A stretch of 64,000 bases of DNA from Chlorella sorokiniana. Taxonomy: Eukaryota; Chlorophyta; Trebouxiophyceae; Chlorellales; Chlorellaceae. Positions 25,201 to 37,200 of this stretch are shown one piece after another. The stretch is from contig CP084609.1 in assembly GCA_025917655.1 (NCBI GenBank), positions 1,984,001 to 2,048,000 of the forward strand, read 5' to 3'. A program made the translations under genes and the position numbers. The notes beneath the pieces are model-generated. The model was not told the origin of the DNA. It saw only the letters and a list, made by a program, of their open reading frames with translations, and did not search any database. Within the stretch, counting starts at the first letter, position 1. Every line of letters starts with the position of its first letter.

Positions 25201-26821
25201 TTCTTCCAGTGCGCCCTCTATCTGGAGGTGCGGCGCCCCCTTGCTCAGCTCTGGCCAGGCACAGCGGTGCTGCCCAGCATTTATTTGTTGTTTCAGTGCT
25301 GTTTACGGGGTTCTGTGGGTGGGAGACAGGGCTGGGGGTGTGGATCGGGGAACGGGAGGCAGCCCCGGAAGCAAGCCTGCCAAGAGCATGCTGCGGCGTG
25401 CCCGGCTATAAGCTAAGGAGTGCCGCGGACTGGCCTTGCTTCCATGGCGACGCTGCCTCTGGGCAGCAAGGGGTGCTCTGCGCGTGCGAGTTGCAGCAGC
25501 TGTCGAGCTGTGAATTGCTGGCCTCCCATGCCCGCTCGCCCGCCCGCGCGCCCCCCCCCCCCCCACCCCACCCCTTTGCCCCCAACCCCCACACCCCTAT
25601 ACACACACGCACACGCCCCCCTCAACCCCCACACTTCCACTCCCTCCTCCTTTCCCTGATCAGGCCAAGACGGGGCAGCACTACTCATCCTTCCTGCCCC
25701 CCACATGTGCCAACGTGCGGAGCAGCACTGGCAGAGCCGCGACACGACGACGTCACGCCTGCAGGCGAGCCGCAGCTGCTGCTGCTGTCCCATTTTTGCT
25801 GCACCCTTCCCAAAGGCACAGTCACACCCCTCAACCCCTCTCCTCGAGCGCAGAACAAGGTGGCCGACGTGCTGCACGGCATGGGGGTGGTGTTTGCGGA
25901 GGAGTACTCCCCACGCGCCGGCTTCTTCTCCATTGACATCGCCAGTGAGCAGCGGCGCAGGGCGGCAGCTATGCGCCAGCAGACCGTGGCTGGAAGAAGC
26001 GCGGGCAGGCCACAGCCGCGCAGGCGGCGCCAGTGCTGCACACGCATGTGTGCCGTTTGCTGCGCGCTGCATCTCACCTGCTTGGCTGCCTTTCCATTGG
26101 TGCAGTTGAGGGTTCAAACGGCGTCAAGCTGGCGGTGGAGGTGGACGGCCCGCAGCATTTCTCAGGTGTGTTGGCTGTGCTGGCTTCGCATGTGTGTGTG
26201 GGGGGGCGGTAGGCCCGTAGAGGCTGCTGCTGGTGAGCGGCCATTGGACACAGCGCCCTGGGTGGCTGCTTGCCTGCCTGCATCCCCCAATCACTCACCT
26301 TCCCTGTGAAGCCCAACCGGTCTTTGCCAGCTTTAATACAACGAGATGACGTCTATTTTTTCGGCATGTTCGCTTGGATTCATCACCCCTCGGTCGCTTC
26401 TCGCAGTCGCACTTCCGCCTCCTCCTCCATGAGCGCGCTGCTGCCCCGCCTTGCGCCCGCCGCCGCAGTCTCCGCGCCGCACATGCCGCTGGCCTCCACC
26501 TACCTGCGCAACCGCCTGCTGGAGATGCACGGCTGGCAGGTGGTCTCCATACCCTTCAACATTTGGGCCGAGCTGGGGGACCGGAAGGAGAAGGAGGTGG
26601 GTGGGTGGGTGGGTGCCGGGGGGGATGGCGGCGTGCTGGCGGCGGGGGCTGGCTGATGGGGGCTCAGCCCGGCGCTTCCACCCGCAGTCATGGTTGCAAG
26701 TCATGTGCAGTGGCGATGCGAGCAGCTTTGTTTACTTTGCAACGCTCCTCCCACGCTGGAAACCCCCTCGTTGCAGGAATACCTGACGCAACACGTGCTC
26801 AGCAAGCTGGGCGGAGGGTAG
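19296..26821 (+). CDS. Octotricopeptide/RAP-domain protein, probable organelle RNA-binding factor
   Basis: Coding starts at the ATG at 19296 (exon to 19344). Later exons include 19525-19636, 19832-19910, one from 20010, and many more to the last at 26777-26821 (TAG). Successive helical repeats carry the family's WAL-type motif: NCIWALCNLRH, NLAWALGKLG, HVLYGLALLGF, NLVWAFARWDY, TTLWSFATLRH and NVAWALAVFDY. The C-terminus is a RAP domain: FFSIDIA, VKLAVEVDGPQHFS, then YLRNRLLEMHGWQVVSIPF. OPR/RAP proteins bind specific chloroplast or mitochondrial transcripts and control stability or translation in green algae. At least four one-base breaks are visible (near 22288, 22503, 22604 and 23920). An acidic, low-complexity linker at 23050-23460 changes frame repeatedly. 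An alternative reading is two adjacent genes, the second starting at the ATG at 23436. Intron boundaries between 20040 and 26100 are approximate. Confidence 0.8.
25551..25564. repeat. C14 homopolymer in RAP intron
   Basis: An uninterrupted run of 14 Cs inside an intron. Its length is probably unreliable. Confidence 0.8.
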
Positions 26822-27289
26822 GGCGCTGTTTGAGGTGCCTGTGTCTGCGGCCCAACGTTAGGTTACGTTACTATCAGTCACAAGCAGCGGCCCTTTGATT
26901 TTAGGCACTGGATGCCAGCTGTTTACAGCTGTAGCAGGATTCTGCCTTAAGCTTTTTGCTTTAGTCCGCTCACGTTTGCCCCCCTCCCTTACAGCACTTG
27001 CCCTTGTTCCCCCTTTCCCTGCTGTTTAACAGAAACATTGGCTTTAATACACTGTAGCTCCACTCTGGCAGGTACAAGGGCTGTCATGTGCGCTGGCTGG
27101 TGTGTGCCTCCTGACGTGGTTCTTGTCCGATCGGCGGCAACGACGGGGCAAGAAAGTCTGCCGGAGAACAGAACCAATTGTCGTCCGCATCGTCGCGAAG
27201 TCCCTAGAACGACTCCTTTTCACAAACCTGAGCCAGAGTTGCAAAACTTTCATCGCTCTGCCGCGGCCCATCCCCAGATTTGCGCGATT
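26822..27289 (+). other. Intergenic between RAP gene and Cys-rich protein gene
   Basis: It holds a 3' untranslated region and the promoter of the following gene. The sequence becomes AT-richer around 26870-27030. No RNA gene or repeat was seen. Confidence 0.35.
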
Positions 27290-28383
27290 ATGAGGCAAAC
27301 CGAGCTATCCTTGGGTCTCGTCGGCATCTTGCTGTTTTCATCAGCTTACACTTACGGTGAGTGCGTCACATGGGCGCACCGGCGGGTGGCAGCCCGCGCT
27401 CCATGCCATAGTTCTGACGTCCCCACGACTGCTGTTGGCTGCAGCACAACGGCTAGGTAGCGAAGACTCGGTCTCGGCGGCCACAATCAACCCGGTAGGC
27501 GGACAGTGTGTGCGCGCTCTCCCAAGCACCTGCTGCCGGCTGGAGCGGGGGCAGAGCAGTCATTAAGCAGTAGACGCAGCCAAGTCCCAACGCGCCACAG
27601 CTGCTCTCATACAGGGTGGGTGGAAGGGGGCAGCAAGTTTGCTCTCATGCCTCCCTGCTCAACCTGCAGTGTGGTCCGCTGCGCTGCGCCAAGTGCGACG
27701 CCTCAGGCAGCACGTGCACCACTTGCACAAACTCCTTTGGCCCGGACACCAGCGGCATCTGCCGCCGGGCAAGTTATGCCGCCATCCTACACAGCCAGGC
27801 CACCACCTTAAATCACAGTTGTCTTCTTCCTGTTTGTTTGTGCGTTGGTTGCCGCTGGTTGCCGCTGGTTGCGCTTGACCCGTCGCCACATCTGGCCGCT
27901 GTGTTGCAGTGCTCCGACTCGCTGTGCCAGTCGTGCGCCTGGCCCTCTAGCTGCAAGAAGTGTTACAAGTATGGGCTGCTGGCGGGGCGGCCATTCTTCC
28001 CCATTTACAAGGAGGCGGGCAGCGGGCTGTGCAAGCTGGTGGGTGGTGCAGGCGCCCATCATGGCCCTTGGTCGCTTTCGCCTCTGCCTTCCAATGTGAA
28101 GCGCTGGGCAGGAGGCCGTTGTTTCATGACGCTTCTGTCACCTGCACACCTCTGACTGACTGAAGGCATTGTTTTACCACCCCCGCAGTGCACCAAGCAT
28201 CCCGTGCACAAAGGTGGGTCCACATGGCATGTGATGCTGGCTGGGTGGGAGGCCACGGGTGGGCGGAGAACGGCTGACATGCCTTGATTCTCTGGTGCAG
28301 GGTGCAAAGCATGCAGGAGCGACGGCATGTGCAAGCAGTGCAGCGCCGGCTATGCGTTGGTCAAGGGCAGGTGCAGCAAGTGA
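27290..28383 (+). CDS. Small secreted cysteine-rich protein
   Basis: Six exons (27290-27356, 27445-27494, 27670-27768, 27910-28038, 28189-28213, 28301-28383) close in frame to 150 residues. A classical signal peptide opens the protein (LSLGLVGILLFSSAYTYG). The rest is dense in paired cysteines: CAKCDASGSTCTTC, CQSCAWPSSCKKCYKYG, GCKACRSDGMCKQCSAGYAL. This spacing is like furin or growth-factor-receptor Cys-rich repeats, which fold by disulfides outside the cell or in the ER lumen. Three of the internal exons begin exactly on a Cys codon. The third exon appears to use a GC donor (GCAAGT). Function is unknown. A further Cys-rich open stretch follows the stop (about 28400-28550) and may be an alternative 3' end. 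Confidence 0.72.
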
Positions 28384-28868
28384 TCGGACAGCAGGTGCTG
28401 GGGGTGCACCCTGCCAGCCAAAGTGCCTGCAGCCGGTGCACCGGCGCGGACGCCTGCTGCTGGAGTGTACAGCTGTCAGAAGCTGATACGCTGCCGCAGC
28501 AGGGTCAGCGCTCCCTGTGCATGTATCAACTATCCAGCGTCATGTAAGCTAGCACATCGGTTGCCTGGAGGGCTCATGAGCGGCGGAGGGCGAGCATCCA
28601 GCCTCCCCCGCCAGCGGATGGCCACCATCTGTGCTTTCCTGCTGCTGAGCAGGCACCTGCGGCGGCGGACGGTGACCATCTAGCCTAGCAGCCAGTAAGT
28701 GGCCACCGTACCGCCTCCCCCAACCCCGGATGGTCACTTTGGGGGCCTCTGCAGCAGCATAATAATCTTCGAGTGAGCTTCTTTGCTTTGTTTTCTCTTC
28801 TCTAAAGATACATGATTCGACGTCCGACACTGTGCGACGGAAACCTTTCCCTTGGGCACGCAGCCGCG
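28384..28868. other. Convergent 3' region of Cys-rich and CDC123 genes
   Basis: The first 170 bases keep a Cys-containing open frame (CSRCTGADACCW) in another phase and end near a TGTAA at 28543-28547. The remainder shows nothing recognisable. Confidence 0.35.
28543..28547 (+). terminator. TGTAA polyadenylation signal, Cys-rich gene
   Basis: TGTAA 160 bases past the stop at 28383, in an otherwise GC-rich 3' region. Confidence 0.5.
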
Positions 28869-30785
28869 CTAGTTTGCCGCTTGTCGTCCAGCGCCCTCTG
28901 CCTCCGCCGCGAGCGCCTCCCACGCCTCTGCTGCACCCGCGCCCTGCATCTGCGCCATCAGCCGCTCCAGGGCGCTGCCCTCGCTGGAGTCCACAAAGTC
29001 GTAGGGCACGCCGTAGGCGGCGGCGGCGGGGCGCAGAGCCACCGCCTCCTCGATGATGCGCAGCTCAAAGGCTGGGCTGGCCGCCGCCGCCGCCGCCGCC
29101 GCCGGTGCTGGCGCCCGGCGGGCGCACCTCGCGCGGCCGCAGCCGGATCCTGCTGCTGCTGCTGCTGATCCTGCTGAGGCTGGCAATCAGCCAGGCTCAA
29201 AGCCTGCACCCGCCGCAGCTGCTCCAAGTACTGCGGAGCATCGCCGCCCTGGTCCGCATGCGGCCCGCAACCGCAGCCGGCGCTCGCGGCACGCGCCTCG
29301 CCGCCAGCCCCTGCCGCAGCTCCCGGCTGGCTCGCGGCCCCCGCCTGCCTCGCCTCCTGGCAGCCGGCCTCGTCTACAGCCGACGGCTCGTCCTGCTGCG
29401 CCGCCTGCCGCCGCTCAGCGCCCGCCAGCTCAGCGCCCGCCAGCTCTGTCCAGGTGAAGAGCAGCGGAGCGGTGGTGCCGCCGGCCGGGTTGAAGTCCAG
29501 CAGCTTGACGCTGCCGCTGGTAGCCACATAGACGTCGTAGGTGTAGCTGGGGTGGGGGAAGCGCCTGAGAGGCGGCAGGCGCGTCGGCGGGTCAGGCATG
29601 GCATGTCCGAGCAGAACAAACGCGCACAGCGCTGGGTCATGCTTTCCCTCCCAACGCCAAGCAAGGCGTGTGGGCATCAGCAGGGCAGCCAGGAGCAGCG
29701 GCAGCTCCCTGCGTAGCGGCACAGGGCAGCGGCGAGCCAGGAGCGGCCAAGCAAGGCGCACCCGTCGACGTGCTTGGCGTGGAAGCTGAGCAGCAGCTGC
29801 TCCAGGTCGCGCCGCTCGTCCCGCAGAAAATCAAAGCGCTGGGTCAGGTCCCGCTGGCTGGCACCAACCAGCCGCCCCGCCGCCACAAAGCACCGGAACT
29901 CGCGCCCCGGCTGCAGGTCGTGCCAGCGGCGCAGCGCCAGCACGTGCTGCATCGCGGGCGTCGGCACCCCGCGGCGGCCGCGGCATCGGGCAGCGCAGCG
30001 CACAGGTCGTGCGCAGCGCGGTCGCTGGCCCGCAGCAGCAGGAGCACCTCGTCGGGGTTGGTGCATGCCAGGCTGGCTGAGGGGGACAGCCACACCGCAT
30101 CCTTGGGGCAGCTCCAGCTCAGCTTGGGCACCACCCGCCCGCCCAGCTCCGCGATCGCCGCTGCCACCTGCGCCCGCAACGCCGCCAGCTCCGGCGGAGG
30201 CGGCTGCAGGGCAGCAGACCAACGGGCGGCTGAGCGCTTGGCACTTGAGGCACCCAGCAGTGGATTTGCGCTGCAGGGGCTGAATGGACGTTTGTTGACA
30301 TCAGGATTGAACAGGGCAGCGGAGCCCGCAGGATGCATGCTGCGCAGCGGTGGGACCGCCATCGCCGATGAGCGCACCACGGCATGACTCCCAGCTGAGG
30401 AGGCCTCATCCTCCCCGCTGGACCAGCCATCCCGGTAGTCGTCCTCGGTAGCACACTGGTCAAGCGGCCCGCGCTTGGGAAACTGCGGCGAAGGGGACGG
30501 CCAACTGTGCGCCCGGTTGGTGAGCGGTGACGGCTGCCGCCACTGTTCCGCCGGAGGCGGAAAGGGCCAGCGGCAGTCCAGATGGCCTTGATGTATCACT
30601 ATGATTTTCATGGCGGCCCGCACGCTCACCGCTTCGCTGTCTGCCGGCATGTGAAGGCCGTCGCTGACGAGCCAGTCGACCACTGGCTGCGGCAGCGGTA
30701 TCAAAATTGTCCTGAATGTCGCCCGTTGAAAGCGTGAATACCAGTTGCTAATCATGCAGTCGACCAGCTCTTGCACGGCCGCCAT
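28869..30785 (-). CDS. CDC123: CDC123 (D123) homologue, eIF2 assembly factor
   Basis: Exons are 30630-30785, 29762-30482 and 28869-29564. Family landmarks appear in order: an N-terminal SNWYSRFQRATFRTILIPLP, the acidic DGWSSGEDE, VPKLSWSCPKDAVWLSP, the nucleotide-binding REFRCFVAAGRLVGASQRDL, then SYTYDVYV, VKLLDFNPAGG and LLFTWTEL, and a C-terminal PYDFVD. CDC123 is an ATP-grasp-fold protein that promotes joining of eIF2 alpha, beta and gamma subunits in the cytosol, so it is needed for translation initiation. Two low-complexity insertions, Ser/Pro-rich before and Ala/Gln/Arg-rich after the core, make it longer than animal forms. One-base frame breaks occur at the C4 run 29967-29970 and near 29115. 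The coiled-coil gene upstream ends 150 bases before this start, on the same strand. Confidence 0.88.
29081..29104. repeat. (GCC)n trinucleotide repeat in CDC123
   Basis: Eight GCC units, read as poly-Ala in the minus-strand CDC123 C-terminal region. Confidence 0.85.
29416..29445. repeat. 15-base tandem duplication in CDC123
   Basis: Two exact 15-base copies, giving a doubled ELAGA peptide after the conserved FTWTELAGA. Confidence 0.8.
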
Positions 30786-30803
30786 CTTCGCCTGGCTGCC
30801 TGG

Positions 30804-30808
30804 TTACA
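30804..30808 (-). terminator. TGTAA polyadenylation signal, coiled-coil gene
   Basis: On the minus strand this TGTAA lies about 130 bases past the stop at 30935 and only about 20 bases before the CDC123 start, so the two genes are very tightly packed. Confidence 0.5.
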
Positions 30809-30934
30809 GGCCACTCAACGAAGAGGAGGAGCGCAAACTTACGAGATTGACAGCATCACATTTGCAAGGAATCGTGGGGCGCCACTTGCCAGCGCCACGT
30901 CCTCTCAGTGGCAGCTCGCTCCGCCGCCGCCACC

Positions 30935-33755
30935 TCATGCTCGCCGGCTGCGCGTCCGACTCGAAACGCGCTGGCTGTCGGTCTCCTCCTTGGAATCTTC
31001 CGCCTGTCTGCTGCTGGCACGCGTGCGTCCGCTGCTGCGCCCGCTGGCGCGTCCCTTGGCGGGCGCCGCCTCCTCCTGCCCATCGTCGTCGCCTGCAGCC
31101 GCCGCGGGGGCGCCCTTGGCTGCCGCTGACTTGCGGCCGCTGCTGCGGGCGGGCGCGCCGCCGCTGCCCGCCGCCGCGCGCGACGAGCGGCGCGCCGACG
31201 CGCCGCGGCGCGGGCTGCGCCTCCTCCCCCGCCTCTTGCTGCTCCTCCTCCTCCTCCGCAGCGATCGCCGCCGCGCCCTCACCCTCCTCAATCCTGGCAA
31301 GCTCCTCGGCGTCCAGCTCGCGATGCTCCTCAATCACCGTCAGCTGGCGGGTGGCCACAGTGCGGCGGCGCGTGCGGCGGCCGCCGCCCCCTGCGAGTCG
31401 TCCTCGGACGCCGCCGCCTCCTCCTCCCGCTCCTCCTGCAAGCAAAGACAACCAACGGGCACAATGTGAGGCACACCGTCGGAACAGAGCACCGTTGTGC
31501 CCAGCAAGATGCGTTCGCGAAGCTGCTGGCACGTGCAACCCCAGCAGCAGGCCAAGCACGCCACCCTGCCCTCACCACAGAGGTGCGTGTCCTGGCGGTA
31601 CGCGCGCTGCTGGGCCTGCCGCGCTTGCGCGCCGCTGCCGCCGCAGCGGGCTGCGCCTCGCCGACCGCCCCGTCCTCCCCGCCCCGCCCCGCCCGCTGCT
31701 GCTCCACCTCCTCCCCGGCGCCCGCGTGGCCGGCGGCGGCGCCGCGGGCCGACCGCGTGGAGCGCGCGGCGGCTGGCGCTGGGCTGCGGCTGTGGGGGCC
31801 CGGCTGCAGCAGCTCCCCCGCAGCGCGTCGGCCACCGGCACCTCCACCGCCGCCGCCGGCTGCGCCACCTCCTCCCCCTCGTCCTCCGCCGTCACCTCGG
31901 CCGCGGCCTGGCGCGACGTCGCGCGCCGCGTGCCGCCGCCCGTGGCCGCGCTGCGCGTGCGGCGGCCCCGCGGCGCCGCCGCTGCCTCCTCCCCGCCGGC
32001 AGCAGGCGGCTGGCTGTCTAGGTGCGACGCTGCGGGGCGAACCTGCTGCAGCTCCTGAATAGAGGGCATTGACGAGGCACGCACAGCATGCTCAGCCTCA
32101 CAACATGCTCAAGAAACCAACCTCCCCAAAGCAAGCACTTGTGCTGGCGGAGGGGAGAGCTGCCTTGGCCAGGCGGCAGGCCAGCCATGGCAGCGCAGTT
32201 TGGGCGGCAGGCCAGGCGGGGCTGCAGGGCGCGGCAGCCGCGCGGCCGCACCTCCTCCCGCTCCTGCAGCCTGCGCTCCAGCAGCTCCAGCTCCTCGCGC
32301 CGCTGCGCCAGCTCCGCGCCCGCCGCCGCCGCCTCCCGCCGAGCCACCTCCGCCGCCGCTTCGCGCCGCTCGACGGCGCTGGCGCGGCCGTCCAGCTCCT
32401 GAGCGGCGCGCTGCAGCTGGCGCTCGCGCTCTGCACAGCGCGAGCAGAGCACGGGGATATATGCGGGGACCGCAATCAAAGGTGGAGCTGTGCAGAGCTG
32501 AGCGTTCTGGAACGGAAGCCTAGCTTTTGCATGCTGCCAGACGGTTCCGGCCCCCAGAGGCAGCTGATGCCCCTGCCAAGCAGCTGCCGACGTCCGCAAG
32601 CACCCACCCTCCACGGAAGCCTCACGCACGCCCGCCGCCGCCTCCCGGTCCCGCGCCGCCGCCTCGCGCTCCCTGGCCGCCGCCGCCGCGCGCTCGGCTG
32701 CCGCCACGCGCTCCGCCAGCGCCGCCTCCTTCTTCTCCAGCTCTTGGAACTTGCGGCTGGCGGCGTCTGCCTTGCTGCAGCGCAGGCCAGGAGGGGGTTG
32801 GAGTGAAGGGCAAGACCCATGCAGGCTTTTAGCATCCGTTGCTGTGCACGCAGCGATCAGCAGACCAACGCATGCCGCTTCAAAGGCGGCCCTGCTTGCG
32901 AACAGGGGGCCCGCAGCACGCGGGCGCGCCGCTCATGCACGTGCAGCAGCCGGCAGCCGCCTCACCTCTGCGCATCCACCCGAGCCTTGGCGGCATCCCG
33001 CTCGGCACGCTCCGCTCCTCGGCGTGCCTCTCCGCATGCCGCTCCGCCTCCTGCTGCGCCTGCCGCGCCGCCGCGAGCTGCCCCAGCGCGGAGCTCTCCC
33101 CGCCAGCGCCGCCTCGCCGCGCGGCGGCGGGCCGCCGCGCCGCCGCGTGCCGCCACCAGCTCCGCCTCCAGCTCAGCCGCACGGTCCCGCAGCTGGGCCA
33201 GCGCGCGCCGGCGGCGTCCCGGGCCGCGCGCTCCGCCGCCAGCTGCGCCTCCAGGTCAGCGGCGGCGCGCGCCGCCGCCCTCGCTCGCCTCCTTCCACTG
33301 CCGCTTGTCCTTCAGGTACGCCTGGGAGGCCTTGTGCATGGCGGCTTCCACGCCCGCGTAAAACTCCCGTGCCCCCTCGTACTCCTCGTAGATGTCGGCG
33401 TACCGCTGCTCCGCCTCCGCCACCTGCACCCAGCAAGGCAGGAGGAGGGAAGGAGGAGCGGTGTTGCAGCTGGGCCCGGGTGGCGCAGCGCTCCTTCGGC
33501 TTGGACGCGTGGACAGGCGGGCAGCGATAACTGAACAGTTTGAGACGGAAAAGAAGAGGTCGTATACGGCATGCACGATGGCACTGAACCCAGACATGCA
33601 GCTGCCGCGCTGCGTGGCTGTGGAAGCGGAGGGGGCTGCGCCGGCGGCAGCAACGCCGAGCCACACTCGCCTGCATCTCCAGCTCGGCCACCTTGTTGGC
33701 CAGCTCCTCTGCTTCAGTGCGGGGGATGCCAGAGAATCCCAGGGCGCCATGCTGC
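30935..33755 (-). CDS. Long coiled-coil protein with basic/acidic tail (nuclear-matrix-like?)
   Basis: Exons are visible from 33755 (EAEELANKVAELEMQ) and 33423 (VAEAEQRYADIYEEYEGA), through several Ala/Glu/Arg-rich heptad stretches (AERVAAAERAAAA; AQRREELELLERRLQ). They continue to an Arg/Ser/Glu-rich end at 30935 (KEETDSQRVSSRTRSRRA, TGA). The 5' exon or exons could not be fixed; a frame-compatible ATG was not found. Long central coiled coil plus a basic, Ser/Arg-rich tail with acidic patches resembles plant nuclear-lamina-like NMCP/CRWN proteins. Coiled coils converge in composition, so this is only a guess. Frames switch several times in GC runs, so most exon limits inside the locus are unsettled. 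Confidence 0.5.
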
Positions 33756-34265
33756 CTGCACAGTAGGGGAGCGAGCTGAGCCACACCGCTGCCGCCGCTG
33801 CTGCCTGCACCTCGAGTGTTCCGGCTGTAAGCGGGCTGTCGATCCTACAGCCCCATCGCAACCACCTTGCGCACGGTTTCACGCCATGTGACATGAGCGC
33901 ACGAAACAGCGGTAGCCATCTGACAGCTGCCTCAGCTGGCGGGGGCATCCACTCACTTGGCCTTGGCCCACACACTGCTGGGGGCCGCTGGAGTGCCCGC
34001 CAGTCTGCTCATCGTCGAAGAGATTCAATCCTAGCCTTCCACAGGCCCCGAGGAGCAAGCACAATGCGTGATCACCACTGTGCCCCCATACGTGCAAATT
34101 CAGCCGTCCTCGCAGCAGGTCTGACGCTTGTGGGCTCGATGAAAGCCTGGATGGATGTTGCCACCTGCGTTGGGCACCATGTACTGCGGATGCCTGCAAT
34201 CCCTTTGACCGCTGTCGGCTCCCCGTCGGACGCTTCACACGGCCTAGCGGCATCTATGTGCAATG
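33756..34265. promoter_or_regulatory. Divergent region between coiled-coil gene (-) and DILE-repeat gene (+)
   Basis: About 510 bases. It should contain the missing 5' exon of the coiled-coil gene and both promoters. Two ATG-initiated frames on the minus strand (near 33890-33920) were considered as first exons, but neither keeps the frame into the next exon. Confidence 0.3.
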
Positions 34266-37200
34266 CATGGCGCTCATTGGAGAAAAAATAAGGCCGCCCT
34301 CTCGTCAGCGGGTGATGGGCTGGAGAACGACCGCGAGCGGCTTGTCCAAAGAGGAAGGATGCAGCTCGAAAGGAGGACAAGGCAGGCAGAAAGATGCACA
34401 TGGCTTGAACCAGCACACTTCTGGCAGCGGCCTCACCAACGCCGTTGCGCCACCACTCGTCGTGCCGGGGCCCAGTGCTGCCACTCGATTTGAAAGGGAA
34501 GCAGCATCGCCACGATCCAAGACAGCAACTGTAGTGCAGGCAGCTAGGGCAGCACCTTCAAAACGTCCGTCCAAGCCAGCCGCACAGCGCAGGCCCGCAG
34601 CTGCCCCGCACCGCCAGTCAAAGCCCCCTGTGAAGGGCGGCCCACTGACCAGCCCATCTCAGAACCTCCAACCCAGGGGGACCAACCACTGAAGCAAGCA
34701 GCAGCGAAGGCTCGCACAGAGAAGCTGCGCGGTGCGCTGCAGCAGCTGCGGGCAGCCAAGGCGCTGCCTGCGGCCAGCCATGCTCCTGTTCCTGCTCCAG
34801 TGGAAGCCTTGCCCTTGCAGCCAACCAGCCCATTCTCGGCGGCTGTCCTGGCCACCCCAGCACAGGCGGCTGTCCTGGCCACCCCAACACAGGCGCCCTG
34901 CGTCGCTGCAGCAGCTGACAGCGATCCAGAGGACATACTTGATGAGATCAGCTTGCAGCTGCTGTCACGCTTGCGACGCCAGCCAGGCGAAGTGCGCCAC
35001 GCCGCCGCACGGCAGGCACTGCAGGGCGCACTTGCAGACGAGGAGGTGCCGCTGGGCTGTGCGCGCGTGGGGAGAGCATACATGGAACCCTTTGCACGTG
35101 CATGCCGCACCTTGGCTGCGGCAGCAGCGACCGCTCCAGCCAGCGCCCCTCGCACACAGCGCAGCAGCAGCTGCAGAGGGAGGTCGTTCGGAGCACCTGT
35201 GCAGCGCCCTGCAGGGTCCATCGTTCATGGCATCCCTCTGCCCACAATGTGGCGAACAGAGGGCCTGCCTAGCTGCTGACAGCGCTGCACATCAGCCCTT
35301 CAGAGCGGGACCTCCCCGTGACGCGCGCCTTGCCGCAGGGGTGACGGTCGGGCCCCACCGCCACCGCCTGGCAGCCAGTGAGTTGGTGGTGACACGCGCC
35401 CCCAGCAGACCTGCCCAGCCTCCCGAGCACGCGTGGAGCGTCGGCGGAGCGCTGAGAGGGCCCACGATTGCAGCGCATGCCGCAGCCCGCACACCAGCGC
35501 ATCCTGTGGGCGCCTGCGCTGCACGGCTGGCAGCGCTGATGGCGGCCGAGCCTCCGCGTTGCGCAGGACTCAGGCCCTGTGCTGACGCCTCTCTGCAGGC
35601 TGACAGCCGGCACCCTGCAGTGGAGGCGATGCACAGGCCAGGATCTGCTTGGAGCCAACAACCGCCTGTGCAGGGATTGGCAGAATCTTACATGCATAGG
35701 GGCCCTGGGCGCCCTGGATCATCACATCTCCAGGCTCAGATGCAGGAAGGGGACGCTCGTGCGTCAAATGGGCTGCCATGGGCGCCGCGACGTCCACTGC
35801 AGCCAGCTGCACGGGCAGCAGTGGCATCGATGGCAGCCTCAGCAGGCAGGCCAGCTGCATACGGCGACCCCCTTGGCACAGGCGGCGACATCCTGGAAGC
35901 GTGGCGCAGCAGGCGGCGGCAGGCGGCGCAGGCACTGCTCCAGCCGATGGCGGTGCCGTCGATGAGCACTGCAGAACGGTACAGTCGATACCTTGCAGCG
36001 CAGCGGCAGCAGGGCGCTTGCCAGCAGCTGCCCCGGCAGCAGCGCACGGCATGGGCATGCAGCAGTGCAAGGCAGCAGCAGGCCTGGTGCCTTCTTCTGC
36101 ACTTGACAGCAACAGGCTGCCACTGCAGCCTGCGAGAGGGCCGCAAGCTGCAGGGGTAGGCCCCATCGGATTCCAGCCAGCCGCCGACGGCAGCGGCGAT
36201 ATCCTGGAGCGATGGCGCGCGCGGCGGCGGCAGATGGCAGCAGCACGCGGAGCGCTCGCCTCCCAGCCTGATGAGAAGCCTGTTGCCGATGCTGGTGGGC
36301 TGCGCTCCTCAGTGCAAAGTGCTGGCAGCCAGCCTGTGGACAGGCAGCAACTGCCTCCAGGCACTTTGGCCGGTCCCGAGGCAGCGGTCAGCGGCACCGC
36401 TTCTGAGCAGCAGTCGACGCGGGGCATTGCGCAGCTGCCGGGCGCGCCGCACCCGACAGCTCGCCGCCTCCAACAGGCGCTGAGCCAGGCGCAGGGCAAG
36501 CGGGGAGCAGGCGCAGCCTGTTGGCCAAGCGCTGCCCTTGGGGGACGGCAAAGGGGGTGCCACCTTGTCAGAGGGAGCCACAGACAGCGAGATGCCAGAC
36601 GCAGATTGCAGGAAGGGCGCCGACAATCTGACGGCGCAAGCGCTGGATCCAGGCGCTGTACTTGAACCAATTGATCCAGCGGCAGGGGCTGCAGCAGGTG
36701 CCCCTGTGGACGCGTTAGTTGCAGTCGCTGCAGGTCTGGCGTTTGGACTGACCCAGGGTGCAGAGCTGCGGCCGGGCAACGGCGTAGATGGCGCGAGCGA
36801 AGCAGCAGCGCAGTCGCCTAGCCGGCCGCCATCCGCGGCAAGCAGCGGCAGGGCCACGCCCGGTCGATGAGCCTGAGGGACAGGTGAGGAGGGAAGGGGT
36901 TCGCGAGCTGCATCAGGACCGCTCCGCTGCACCGCGCTCTTTGCCAATCCGGGCCAGGCTGCACCGTTGAAGGGTGTGCATCTGTGCCGCTGCGCCCGCT
37001 GTGCAGCCAGCACAGCAGCGGCGCTTGGTCCCTTGGAGAGCTGATGGGCGGCGTGATTGGCGACCTAATCTTCGGAGACGGTTGCCCGCCGCCGCAGCCG
37101 GACGCGGCAGAGGCCGCAGCCTGGAGTGCAGCAGGGGGCTAGCGACCGGCGGCAGCACAGGAGCCGGAGGAGGCGGCGAAGGGTGCAGGCGACAGCGCAC

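Noticed and set aside
30935-33755. Kinesin or SMC identity for the coiled-coil gene
   Set aside because: No P-loop or motor motif is visible; only heptad-rich sequence and a charged tail.
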